Origin: an uncultured Oxalobacteraceae bacterium
Lineage (GTDB): Bacteria; Pseudomonadota; Gammaproteobacteria; Burkholderiales; Burkholderiaceae
Assembly: GCA_946479255.1 (NCBI GenBank)
Contig: CAMLFK010000191.1
Span: 1-9,729 of the forward strand
DNA: 9,729 nt
Direction: 5' to 3'
The notes below the pieces were generated by a model that was not told the DNA's origin, did no database searches, and was given only the letters and a program-made list of their open reading frames with translations. The translations under genes were made by a program, and so were the position numbers. Positions 1 to 8,582 of this stretch are shown here, piece after piece; position 1 is the stretch's first letter, and the number at the start of each line of letters is the position of its first letter.

Positions 1-1748
<1,748 letters not shown>

Positions 1749-1801
1749 TTTTTGCGTAGAATGCCTTTAGCCGTCCACATGGAATCATCGATTCGACAAG
1801 A
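1749..1801. promoter_or_regulatory. Short divergent intergenic region (nadE / FemAB-like gene)
   Basis: These 53 bases separate two divergent starts, so both promoters must lie here or within the flanking coding sequence. On the plus strand TAGAAT at 1757-1762 matches the sigma70 -10 consensus at five of six positions, but no convincing -35 lies 16-18 nt upstream. The region is AT-rich next to the nadE start, with a run of T around 1747-1753. No operator-like palindrome was seen. A promoter is inferred from the arrangement; the exact site is uncertain. Confidence 0.35.
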
Positions 1802-2941
1802 ATGAATTATCGCACGCATATCGCATCCTCTCTGGCCGAGATCGGCCAGCCGGCCTGGGACGGATTAACCGACAGCCAGGACCGCGGCAACCCCTTCCTG
1901 TCCTTCGCTTTTTTACACGCCTTGCATGAATCCGGCAGCGCCTGCCCCGAAACCGGCTGGCAGCCGCAGTACCTGCTGCTCTACGACGGCGCTGACCTGG
2001 CCGCGGCCATGCCGCTGTACGTCAAGATGCATTCGTATGGCGAGTACGTGTTCGACTGGGCCTGGGCCGACGCCTACCAGCGCAACGGCGTGGAGTACTA
2101 CCCCAAGCTGCTGTCGGCAATCCCCTTCACGCCGGTGACCGGTCCGCGCCTGCTGGCGCGCGACGAGCATGCGCGCGCCGCCCTCATCGCCGTGCTGCGC
2201 CATACCCAGGAAGCATCGGAAGTCTCGTCCACCCACATCCTGTACCCGCCCGAGAACCACGCGCGCCAGCTGGCGGGCGCAGGCTTCATGCTGCGCCGCG
2301 GCGTGCAGTTCCACTGGCTGAACCAGGGCTACCGCGACTTCGAGCAGTTTCTGGGTACCCTGGAGCGCAAGAAGCGCAAGAACATCCGCGCCGAACGCCG
2401 CCATGTGCAGGACGCCGGCGTAACCATGCGGCGCGTGCGCGGAGCCGACATCACGGATAGCCACTGGCGCATGTTCAACCGCTGCTACCAGCTGACCTAC
2501 CGCGCGCATCACTCCACGCCCTACCTGAACCTGGATTTTTTTCAGCGCATCGGGCGTACCATGCCGGACAATATCCTGCTCATCATCGCCGAGCGCGAAG
2601 GCAAGGCCATCGCCGCCTCGCTGCTCATCCATAACCGGCACACGCTGTACGGACGTTACTGGGGCGAGCTTGAACACGTGCCCTGCCTGCACTTCGAAGC
2701 GGCCTACTACCAGCCGCTCGAATTCTGCATCGAGCAAGGCATCGCGGTGTTCGAAGGCGGCGCACAGGGCGAACACAAGATGGCGCGCGGCTTCCTGCCG
2801 ACCGAGACCTGGTCGGCGCACTGGCTGGCGCACCCGGCTTTTTCGGACGCGATCGAACGCTTCCTGGAGCGCGAGAACGGCGGCATGGAGTCGTATATCG
2901 ATGAACTCAACGAACGCAATCCATTCAAGGAGCAGGCATGA
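1802..2941 (+). CDS. FemAB-like / GNAT-fold protein of the COG3146 (PF04339) family
   Basis: A 379-residue protein resembling the 'peptidoglycan biosynthesis/recognition' FemAB-like family (PF04339), which adopts a double GNAT fold. Family-like features are the N-terminal NPFLSFAFLHALHESG (about 30-45), the PLYVKMHSYGEYVFDWAWADAY segment (about 70-91), the basic ERKKRKNIRAERR helix (about 188-200) and the late FEGGAQGEHKMARGFLP block (about 317-333). Length is normal and the protein looks intact. No signal peptide or membrane segment is seen, so it is probably cytosolic. The acyl donor and acceptor are unknown for this family; the peptidoglycan label comes from homology. The start is the first in-frame ATG after nadE; there is no strong Shine-Dalgarno. 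Its stop overlaps the start of the VOC gene, so the two are probably co-transcribed and translationally coupled. Confidence 0.85.
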   Translation: MNYRTHIASSLAEIGQPAWDGLTDSQDRGNPFLSFAFLHALHESGSACPETGWQPQYLLLYDGADLAAAMPLYVKMHSYGEYVFDWAWADAYQRNGVEYYPKLLSAIPFTPVTGPRLLARDEHARAALIAVLRHTQEASEVSSTHILYPPENHARQLAGAGFMLRRGVQFHWLNQGYRDFEQFLGTLERKKRKNIRAERRHVQDAGVTMRRVRGADITDSHWRMFNRCYQLTYRAHHSTPYLNLDFFQRIGRTMPDNILLIIAEREGKAIAASLLIHNRHTLYGRYWGELEHVPCLHFEAAYYQPLEFCIEQGIAVFEGGAQGEHKMARGFLPTETWSAHWLAHPAFSDAIERFLERENGGMESYIDELNERNPFKEQA

Positions 2942-3324
2942 TTTCGCATGTGACTATCGGCGTGGGCGACTTTGGGCGCGCCTGTTCATTCTATGAGGGT
3001 TTGATGACGGAACTGGGCCTGCAGCTCAAGTTTTCCGACCCGTCCACATCGTGGGCGGGGTGGATGAAACCAGGCCAGGCGCGCCCGCTGTTCCTGATCG
3101 CCCGGCCCTTCAATGGCGCGCCGCCGGCGGCCGGCAATGGCCAGATGACGGCGCTGCTGGCGCCTTCGCGCGAGGCGGTGGACCGGACCCACGCGGCGGC
3201 GCTGGCGCATGGCGGCGTCTGCGAGGGACCGCCCGGCCTGCGTCCGCAGTATCACGACAAGTACTACGGCGCTTACTTCCGCGACCCGGATGGCAACAAG
3301 CTATGCGTGTGCTGCCACGACTGA
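2938..3324 (+). CDS. Small VOC (glyoxalase/bleomycin-resistance) family protein
   Basis: A 128-residue single-domain vicinal-oxygen-chelate protein. The opening MISHVTIGVGDFGRACSFYEGLM is the first beta-alpha unit, with His5 at the usual first metal-ligand position. The ending YYGAYFRDPDGNKLCVCCHD is the typical last unit, but the position that often carries a metal-binding Glu in glyoxalase I is Cys here (NKLC), so true glyoxalase activity is doubtful. Substrate is unknown; relatives include lyases, dioxygenases and antibiotic-binding proteins. A good ribosome site AAGGAG at 2927-2932 precedes the ATG, which overlaps the previous stop (ATGA), indicating coupled translation with the FemAB-like gene. 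Cytosolic. Confidence 0.88.
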   Translation: MISHVTIGVGDFGRACSFYEGLMTELGLQLKFSDPSTSWAGWMKPGQARPLFLIARPFNGAPPAAGNGQMTALLAPSREAVDRTHAAALAHGGVCEGPPGLRPQYHDKYYGAYFRDPDGNKLCVCCHD

Positions 3325-3482
3325 CTTCTCTACAGCAACTTGGATCCCAGCGGCCGTTCCACGATCAATTTTGCATGTTGCGTTTAAATAACTCACCTAC
3401 TATCATTAGGCCGCATTAGTCAGCCGACATAACTTTGCGCCCGCGTGCTTGCAGCGGACACACACAGACCTAGCCATTACCC
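3325..3482 (+). promoter_or_regulatory. 158-bp intergenic leader region before the DUF1593 gene
   Basis: This stretch contains no convincing reading frame and no clear hairpin terminator for the upstream pair. It is more AT-rich in its middle (about 3365-3410), where the promoter listed separately lies. If that promoter is used, the transcript has an untranslated leader of about 70 nt. No strong Shine-Dalgarno precedes the ATG at 3483 (the bases before it are CTAGCCATTACCC). Confidence 0.5.
3378..3406 (+). promoter_or_regulatory. Candidate sigma70 promoter for the DUF1593 gene
   Basis: TTGCGT (3378-3383) as -35 and TATCAT (3401-3406) as -10 are separated by exactly 17 nt, with an AT-rich spacer. 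Each hexamer differs from consensus at only a few positions. It is the best promoter-like match seen in the window and sits about 75 nt upstream of the ATG it would serve. Found by reading, not by a scored search. Confidence 0.55.
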
Positions 3483-4943
3483 ATGAAAACTATTGCCGTG
3501 CTCGGCGCAACCTTGTGCGCCTGCCTGACATTCGCGGGAGTCCATGCCAATACCCTTCCCTCCTCCCAAGCGACGCCGATTGCAAAGCAAAGGCTAGTCG
3601 TACTGACGGACATCGAAGCGGATCCGGACGATTCGCAATCGCTGGTTCGACTTCTGCTCTATGCGAATCAGATCGATATCGAAGCCTTGATCGCCACGAC
3701 ATCGGTCCATCAGAAAAGCCTGGTCGCGCCAAAGTCGATCCTGAACATCGTCGACGCCTATCGTAAGGTTCAGCCAAACCTGCTCAAGCACGAAAGCGGC
3801 TACCCTGCCGCCAAGATCCTCGCTGGACGCGTCAAGGCAGGCTTGCCGGTCTTTGGCATGGAGGGCGTGGGCCCAGGTAAAGATTCGCCGGGGTCCGAAG
3901 CGATTATCAAGGTCCTGGAGAAGAGCGATGCGCGGCCGGTTTGGGTCGCAGTATGGGGCGGCGCAAATACGCTTGCCCAGGCGCTGTACAAACTCAAGCA
4001 GTCACGCTCCCAGGATGAGCTTGCGCGCATGACCAGCAAGCTGCGCGTGCACACCATTTCGGATCAGGACGACAGTGGCATATGGATAAGAAAAACCTTC
4101 CCTGATCTGTTTTATGTCGTCAGCCCCGGCGGCTATGGGAACGGGGCATGGGTAGGCATGATGGCGGTCGAGCCCGGATTCGACAATGCCGAAATCAGCA
4201 ACAGCTGGATCGCCACCCACATCCAGCAAAAGCATGGACCGCTTGGGGCGATGTATCCCGACGTGGGTTATGGCGTGGAGGGCGATACCCCCAGCTTCCT
4301 GTCATTGATTCCCAATGGCCTGAACGTTCCTGAACGGCCCGACTTCGGCGGCTGGGGCGGGCGTTATACCCTGTACACTCCCGCGCTTGCGGACATCGAT
4401 CCGACGGGATTCACGGGAGGTATTCCTATCGAAGCCGAGCCGCGGCCAATCTGGACGAACGCGATTGACCATTTCACGCCCCACCTTGCCAATGAATTCA
4501 ACCGCTCCGTGAAACCGGCGGAATCGGCGTCGAAGGGATACCGGACGACGATTTGGCGTTGGCGCAAGGAGTTTCAGAATGATTTCGCCGCCCGCATGGA
4601 CTGGACGACCAAGTCCTACAAGACAGCCAATCACCCGCCTGTACCAGCGCTTGGCCATCCAGAGCGCTTGACGGTCAAGTCCGGGGAAAAGTTTTACTTG
4701 AGTGCCGACGGCACGAGCGATCCGGACGGAGACAGCCTGAGTTATCTCTGGTTTAACTATGTGGAAGCCGGCTCGCTGACCAAACCGATCATGACGGTAC
4801 ACGCGGAAAACCTTTATCGTGTCTATGTTCAGGCGCCCGTCGTCACGCAGGCGGAGACGGCGCACTTCATCCTCAAAGTCACCGACAAAGGTACGCCGGC
4901 CCTGTCACGCTACAAGCGCGTCATTGTGACCATTGTGCCGTAG
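3483..4943 (+). CDS. Exported DUF1593 (Sde182-like) nucleoside-hydrolase-like protein
   Basis: A 486-residue secreted or periplasmic protein. Residues 1-22 form a Sec signal peptide (MKTIAVLGATLCACLTFAGVHA, cut after A-x-A-like VHA); no clear lipobox. Residues about 37-310 are the DUF1593/Sde182 nucleoside-hydrolase-like domain (PF07632): LTDIEADPDD at 41-50 supplies the Asp cluster that binds calcium in nucleoside hydrolases, followed by WVAVWGGANTLAQAL (154-168), SDQDDSGIWIR (193-203) and GDTPSFLSLI (267-276). Residues about 385-486 form an Ig-like domain (DGTSDPDGDSLSYLW). Related proteins occur in polysaccharide-degrading bacteria and have been called cellulose-binding, but the reaction is not established; cleavage of an N- or O-glycosidic bond is plausible. 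It has its own promoter, and its third codon positions look less GC-rich than the neighbours'. No partner genes adjoin it. Confidence 0.85.
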   Translation: MKTIAVLGATLCACLTFAGVHANTLPSSQATPIAKQRLVVLTDIEADPDDSQSLVRLLLYANQIDIEALIATTSVHQKSLVAPKSILNIVDAYRKVQPNLLKHESGYPAAKILAGRVKAGLPVFGMEGVGPGKDSPGSEAIIKVLEKSDARPVWVAVWGGANTLAQALYKLKQSRSQDELARMTSKLRVHTISDQDDSGIWIRKTFPDLFYVVSPGGYGNGAWVGMMAVEPGFDNAEISNSWIATHIQQKHGPLGAMYPDVGYGVEGDTPSFLSLIPNGLNVPERPDFGGWGGRYTLYTPALADIDPTGFTGGIPIEAEPRPIWTNAIDHFTPHLANEFNRSVKPAESASKGYRTTIWRWRKEFQNDFAARMDWTTKSYKTANHPPVPALGHPERLTVKSGEKFYLSADGTSDPDGDSLSYLWFNYVEAGSLTKPIMTVHAENLYRVYVQAPVVTQAETAHFILKVTDKGTPALSRYKRVIVTIVP

Positions 4944-4963
4944 AGGGAGCGGCCGTCAGTCCA

Positions 4964-4993
4964 TCGAGCATGTGCCGGTTCAGTCATGCTCGA
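4964..4993. terminator. 9-bp inverted repeat between convergent genes
   Basis: TCGAGCATG (4964-4972) and CATGCTCGA (4985-4993) are perfect reverse complements around a 12-nt loop. The repeat begins 21 bases after the DUF1593 stop and ends 34 bases before the LysR stop, the place where a bidirectional terminator is expected. Neither strand has a convincing T run after the stem (the plus strand continues AAAAGG), so it is not a textbook intrinsic terminator. Confidence 0.45.
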
Positions 4994-5027
4994 AAAGGCT
5001 TCCGCATTCCCGCCTCTTCCAATCAAC

Positions 5028-5933
5028 TTATTGAGCGGAATGCACGAACAATTCCGGGTGCGATTCCGCGTACTCGCGCAGGAAGTTCCACACGGCGCGC
5101 ACCCGCTGCAGGCGATACAGGTCGGTCGGTGCGGCCAGCCAGAAAGACCGCTCGGCGAAAAACTCGCCCAGCACCCGCACCAGCCGGCCATCATCGGGCA
5201 CCGCGTACGGCGGCGCCATCACCAGCCCCATGCCCATGGCCGCCGCTTCGATCTGGGCCGGCATGCCGGTGCAGCACATGCGCCGGCGCGGCGTGAACCC
5301 GAGTTCGTCGAGGTAGCTCAGGCCCTGGCTGGCCAGGCGGTCCTGCACGTAGTCGACAAAATCATGGTTGACCAGGTCGGCGCGCTCGCGGATCGGCGCG
5401 TGCCGCGCCAGGTACGAGGGCGCGGCGTACAGGTACAGGCGAAAGGTACACAGCTTGGTGATCATGTAGCGCCCGGTGCTGGGCGGATCGAGCATGACGC
5501 CAAGGTCGGCTTCGCGGTTGGCCAGGTTGGCAAAGCGCGGCAGCACCAGCAGGTCGACATTCAAGTCGGGATTATCCTGCAGCATACCGGCCAGCACCGG
5601 CGCCACTACCCGCACCGCGAACAGCTCCGGCACCCCGAGGCGCACCACGCCGTGCAAGGACACCTCGGTGCCGGACAACTGCTCGGCGGCGGCCAGCGCC
5701 GCGCTTTCCATGGCTTCGGCGTGTGGCAGCAAGGTCTGGCCCATTTCGGTCAGCTCGTAACCCTCGCGGCTGCGGTCGAACAGCGTGCTGCCCAGCTGGG
5801 TTTCGAGCCGGTCGATGCGGCGCGCGACCGTGGTGTGCTCCACCTCCAGCCGGCGCGAAGCGCCCGACAAGGTACCGGCACGGGCCAGTTCGAGGAAGAA
5901 GCGCAAGTCTGTCCATTCGGGCAATGAATTCAT
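5028..5933 (-). CDS. LysR-type transcriptional regulator
   Basis: A 301-residue LysR-family regulator. Residues about 8-66 are the winged helix-turn-helix (LRFFLELARAGTLSGASRRL, VEHTTVARRIDRLE, LGSTLFDR, GYELTEMG), and about 93-295 are the effector-binding domain. The sequence resembles the LysR subgroup whose helix-turn-helix ends in TTVARRI. The frame is open upstream, but the family always starts a few residues before the DLRFFL-type helix, so ATG at 5933 is chosen; no Shine-Dalgarno precedes it. It diverges from the TonB receptor gene across 279 bp holding two copies of one palindrome, so it most likely controls that operon and itself. The effector is unknown; by LysR custom it would be the imported compound or a breakdown product. 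Confidence 0.92.
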   Translation of the reverse strand: MNSLPEWTDLRFFLELARAGTLSGASRRLEVEHTTVARRIDRLETQLGSTLFDRSREGYELTEMGQTLLPHAEAMESAALAAAEQLSGTEVSLHGVVRLGVPELFAVRVVAPVLAGMLQDNPDLNVDLLVLPRFANLANREADLGVMLDPPSTGRYMITKLCTFRLYLYAAPSYLARHAPIRERADLVNHDFVDYVQDRLASQGLSYLDELGFTPRRRMCCTGMPAQIEAAAMGMGLVMAPPYAVPDDGRLVRVLGEFFAERSFWLAAPTDLYRLQRVRAVWNFLREYAESHPELFVHSAQ

Positions 5934-5939
5934 GAAGCG

Positions 5940-5945
5940 AATATA
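5940..5945 (-). promoter_or_regulatory. Candidate -10 box of the LysR gene
   Basis: Read on the minus strand, TATATT ends six bases before the chosen ATG at 5933, which would start transcription at or next to the ATG and give a leaderless message. This agrees with the absence of a Shine-Dalgarno. The expected -35 position falls inside the palindrome at 5964-5981 and has no good hexamer. Confidence 0.4.
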
Positions 5946-5963
5946 GCCAATTCGTGAATATCG

Positions 5964-5981
5964 CTGTGCACCGCTGCACAG
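5964..5981. promoter_or_regulatory. Operator-like palindrome, copy 1 (LysR side)
   Basis: CTGTGCA-CCGC-TGCACAG: perfect 7-bp arms around a 4-base spacer. It lies 31-48 bases upstream of the LysR start, over the -35 position of the candidate promoter, where a bound regulator would repress its own gene. The same TGTGCA-N4-TGCACA core recurs at 6098-6113. Confidence 0.7.
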
Positions 5982-6096
5982 TAAGTAGCAGAAATGCCAC
6001 ATGGCGCCGACTTGCGGTTTGATAGCCCGCAAACGTACATATGCATACGGGATAAATACAACAGGCTTCCACCCTTAGCCGCTCTGCCGAGCCGGT

Positions 6097-6113
6097 CTGT
6101 GCATTTATGCACA
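6097..6113. promoter_or_regulatory. Operator-like palindrome, copy 2 (receptor side)
   Basis: C-TGTGCA-TTTA-TGCACA: the same six-base arms and spacer length as copy 1, with an unrelated spacer. It ends 99 bases before the receptor ATG, consistent with an activator site just upstream of that promoter. Conserved arms with a diverged spacer argue for a protein-binding site rather than chance or recent duplication. Confidence 0.7.
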
Positions 6114-6200
6114 AGCAGTGCGCATGTTGTCATCTTTCGAAGCAAAAAAAACAAGAGCACACTGCATGGCCTTGCTCTTTCGGACCCCCGAACAATATCT

Positions 6201-6206
6201 AGGAGA
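6201..6206 (+). promoter_or_regulatory. Ribosome binding site fixing the receptor start
   Basis: AGGAGA lies six bases before ATG 6213. The frame is open further upstream to 5994 without a comparable site, and the signal peptide begins just after 6213, so this site decides the start. Confidence 0.85.
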
Positions 6207-6212
6207 CCTGCC

Positions 6213-8564
6213 ATGCGTTCCACCACCAAAAAACATAAGCTGCTGAACCGTTACTGCGCGGCCTTGCTGGCCCTGTCCGGTGGCGCGCTCGGCAATGCCG
6301 CCCAGGCACAAGCGACCGATCCGGCCCCGGCCGCCGCGGTCGAAACGGCCGCCCCTGAACCACAATCGGCGGGCTCCGCAGCCCAGGGCGGAGGTGTGAA
6401 CGGCGGCGGTTTCGCCGATGCCGGCGTGGTCAAAGTCACCGCGCGCCGCCGCGAAGAAACCCTGCAGGACGTGCCGGTGTCGGTCACCGCCTTCAGCTCC
6501 GAGCAGCTGGCACGCCAGGGCGCGACCGACATCGTCGCCCTGACCACGGCGCTGCCCAACACCACCATGAAAGCCGCGCGCGGCACCAACACCACCCTGA
6601 CCGCCTTCATCCGCGGCGTCGGCCAGCAAGACCCGCTGGCCGGCTTCGAAGCCGGCGTCGGCATCTACGTCGACGACATTTACATCGCCCGCCCGCAGGC
6701 CGCCATCACCGACATCTTCGACGTCGACCGCATCGAAGTGTTGCGCGGCCCGCAAGGCACCCTGTACGGCCGCAATACCATCGGTGGCGCCGTCAAATAC
6801 GTGACCCGCCGGCTCGGCCCCAAGACCGACATCCGCGTGCGCGGCACGCTCGGTAACTACAGCGAGCGCGACCTGGTGCTGACCGCCAGCACCCCGCTGT
6901 CGGACACCGCCCGCATCGGCGCCTCGATCGCCCGCTTCAAGCGCGACGGCTTCGGCAAAAACCTGACCAACGGCCGCGACAACTACGACAAGGACATCTC
7001 GGCGGCCCGCCTGACCGCCGAGTTCACGCCCAATAGCGACCTGTTCGTGCGCCTGTCGGCCGACATCACCCAGGACGATTCCCAGGCCCGCAACGGCCAC
7101 CGCCTGACGGTCGGCCGCACCAGCGGCGCGCCGATCCTGGACGATGTGTACGACACCCGCGCCAACCTCACCCAGGTGCTGGGACACGAACAGGAAGTAA
7201 AGGCCTACGGCGGCTCGGCCACGGTGGAATATACGATCAACCCCACCCTGAGCTTCAAGTCGATCACCGCGGCGCGGCGCGACGAAACCTGGGCGCCGAT
7301 CGACTTCGATTCGCTGGCCGTCACCGACTTCCATGTGCCGGCCGTGTACAAGAACCGCCAGTTCAGCCAGGAATTCCAGCTGACCTACACCAGCGACAAG
7401 CTGCAGGGCGTGGCCGGCTTCTACTACCTCGACGCCAACGCATTCAACCAGTTCGACACCATCCTGGGCGGCGCCCTGCCGACCGCCATCTACACCTTCG
7501 GCGACGTCGACACCCGCGCCTGGGCGGTGTATGCCGATGCCAACTACACCATCAACGACCAGTGGAGCGTTTCGCTGGGCGGGCGCTACACGGCGGACAA
7601 GCGCGAAGCGAGCATCCTGCGCCAGGTGTACCTGGGCGCCGGTTCGCCCGCCCTGGGCAACCCGAGTGCAATCCTGTTCCGCACCGATACCGACTTCACC
7701 CATGGCGAACTGGAACGCGAGGACAAGAAGTTCACGCCCAAGGTTGGCGTGGCCTACAAGGTCAACGGCGATCACAATGTGTACGCCACCTTGGCACGCG
7801 GCTTCAAGGGCGGCGGTTTCGATCCGCGCATCGCCTTCGCCGGCACGGGCATGACGCGCGAACAGGCGCTGGCCGGCTACAAGCCCGAGACCATCGACAC
7901 GCTCGAACTGGGCCTCAAGTCGCAGTTCGCGGGCGGGCGCTTCATGACCAATATCGCTTTGTTCGACAGCGAGTACAAGCAGGTGCAGATCCCGAGCTCG
8001 GTTGCAGTCGACACCAACGGGGACGGCGTCGACGATGCCTTCGCGGGCCTGCAGACCAATGCCGGCAAGGCCGACATCCGCGGTATCGAGCTCGAAGGCA
8101 TGGCACGCATCACCGACGCCTTCAGCCTGACCGGCATGTACAGCTACATCGACGCCGAGTACAAGGAATTCATCGTCGCCGGCGTCAACCAGGCGGCCAA
8201 CCGCGTGTTCCAGAACACGCCGAAAAACAGCATGAACCTGCGCGCCAGCTACGATATTGCGCTGCCGCTGATGGGCCACAACGGCAAAGTCACCCTGAGC
8301 GCCAGTGCGTCTTACCGTGGCAAAACCTATCAGTTCGAGATCCCGTCTATCCTGGACCAGGAAAGCTACAGGCTGTACGACGCCAGCATTCAGTGGCTGC
8401 GCGCCGACGGCCGGGTCCGCGCTGCCCTGCACGGCAAGAACCTGAACAACGAACGCTATAAAACCGGCGGCTACACCTTCTCGACCCTGGGCCGCGAAGG
8501 GACGCTCACCGCGTTTTACGGCAATCCGCGCCAGGTGCAGGCCACGCTGGAATACCGCTTCTGA
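6213..8564 (+). CDS. TonB-dependent outer-membrane receptor
   Basis: A 783-residue outer-membrane transporter using TonB/ExbBD energy to import a specific ligand. Residues 1-32 are a signal peptide (KKHKLLNRYCAALLALSGG, cut near AQA). An Ala/Pro/Gly-rich linker (about 33-70) leads to a TonB-box-like GVVKVTAR (71-78). The plug domain follows (about 82-200) with the signature VDRIEVLRGPQGTLYGRNTIGG (171-192), then a 22-strand-type barrel ending LEYRF with the terminal Phe needed for BAM assembly. There is no extra N-terminal signalling domain, so it is not FecA-like; control probably comes from the divergent LysR. A loop DTNGDGVDD at 600-608 resembles a calcium-binding loop. Such LQDVPVSVTAF-type receptors are abundant in sphingomonads and aromatic or glycan users; this sequence does not show a siderophore role. 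It is first in an operon with the hydrolase 18 bases on. Confidence 0.94.
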   Translation: MRSTTKKHKLLNRYCAALLALSGGALGNAAQAQATDPAPAAAVETAAPEPQSAGSAAQGGGVNGGGFADAGVVKVTARRREETLQDVPVSVTAFSSEQLARQGATDIVALTTALPNTTMKAARGTNTTLTAFIRGVGQQDPLAGFEAGVGIYVDDIYIARPQAAITDIFDVDRIEVLRGPQGTLYGRNTIGGAVKYVTRRLGPKTDIRVRGTLGNYSERDLVLTASTPLSDTARIGASIARFKRDGFGKNLTNGRDNYDKDISAARLTAEFTPNSDLFVRLSADITQDDSQARNGHRLTVGRTSGAPILDDVYDTRANLTQVLGHEQEVKAYGGSATVEYTINPTLSFKSITAARRDETWAPIDFDSLAVTDFHVPAVYKNRQFSQEFQLTYTSDKLQGVAGFYYLDANAFNQFDTILGGALPTAIYTFGDVDTRAWAVYADANYTINDQWSVSLGGRYTADKREASILRQVYLGAGSPALGNPSAILFRTDTDFTHGELEREDKKFTPKVGVAYKVNGDHNVYATLARGFKGGGFDPRIAFAGTGMTREQALAGYKPETIDTLELGLKSQFAGGRFMTNIALFDSEYKQVQIPSSVAVDTNGDGVDDAFAGLQTNAGKADIRGIELEGMARITDAFSLTGMYSYIDAEYKEFIVAGVNQAANRVFQNTPKNSMNLRASYDIALPLMGHNGKVTLSASASYRGKTYQFEIPSILDQESYRLYDASIQWLRADGRVRAALHGKNLNNERYKTGGYTFSTLGREGTLTAFYGNPRQVQATLEYRF

Positions 8565-8582
8565 CGTTTTGGCTGACAAGCT

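Larger units (their letters stand above)
5934..6212. promoter_or_regulatory. 279-bp divergent control region, LysR gene / TonB receptor operon
   Basis: No gene is supported in this stretch. It is clearly richer in A and T than the flanking genes and holds two identical palindromes (listed separately), a TATATT box near the regulator start and a strong ribosome site near the receptor start. For the receptor operon no full sigma70 promoter is obvious: TTGTCA at 6127-6132 could be a -35, but the -10 position is poor, as is common for promoters that need an activator. An imperfect repeat GCAC-N5-GTGC (6110-6122) adjoins the second palindrome and may be an extra contact site. Confidence 0.7.

Noticed and set aside
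1913..2833. 306-codon minus-strand open frame
   Set aside because: Antisense to the FemAB-like gene, with no recognisable domain and shadow-type composition.
5934..6032. 33-codon upstream extension of the LysR protein
   Set aside because: LysR proteins begin just before the DLRFFLELA helix. The extension is unlike the family and overlaps the first palindrome and the probable promoter.
6127..6155. TTGTCA as a full sigma70 promoter for the receptor operon
   Set aside because: The -10 position at the right distance (AACAAG) does not resemble TATAAT, so I mention it only as a possible half-promoter.
5994..6212. 73-codon upstream extension of the receptor
   Set aside because: It would put a non-signal segment before the signal peptide and would translate through the second palindrome. 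ATG 6213 has a strong ribosome site.
7562..8461. 299-codon plus-strand frame inside the receptor gene
   Set aside because: Out-of-frame shadow of the barrel coding sequence, Arg/Gln/His-rich without a domain.
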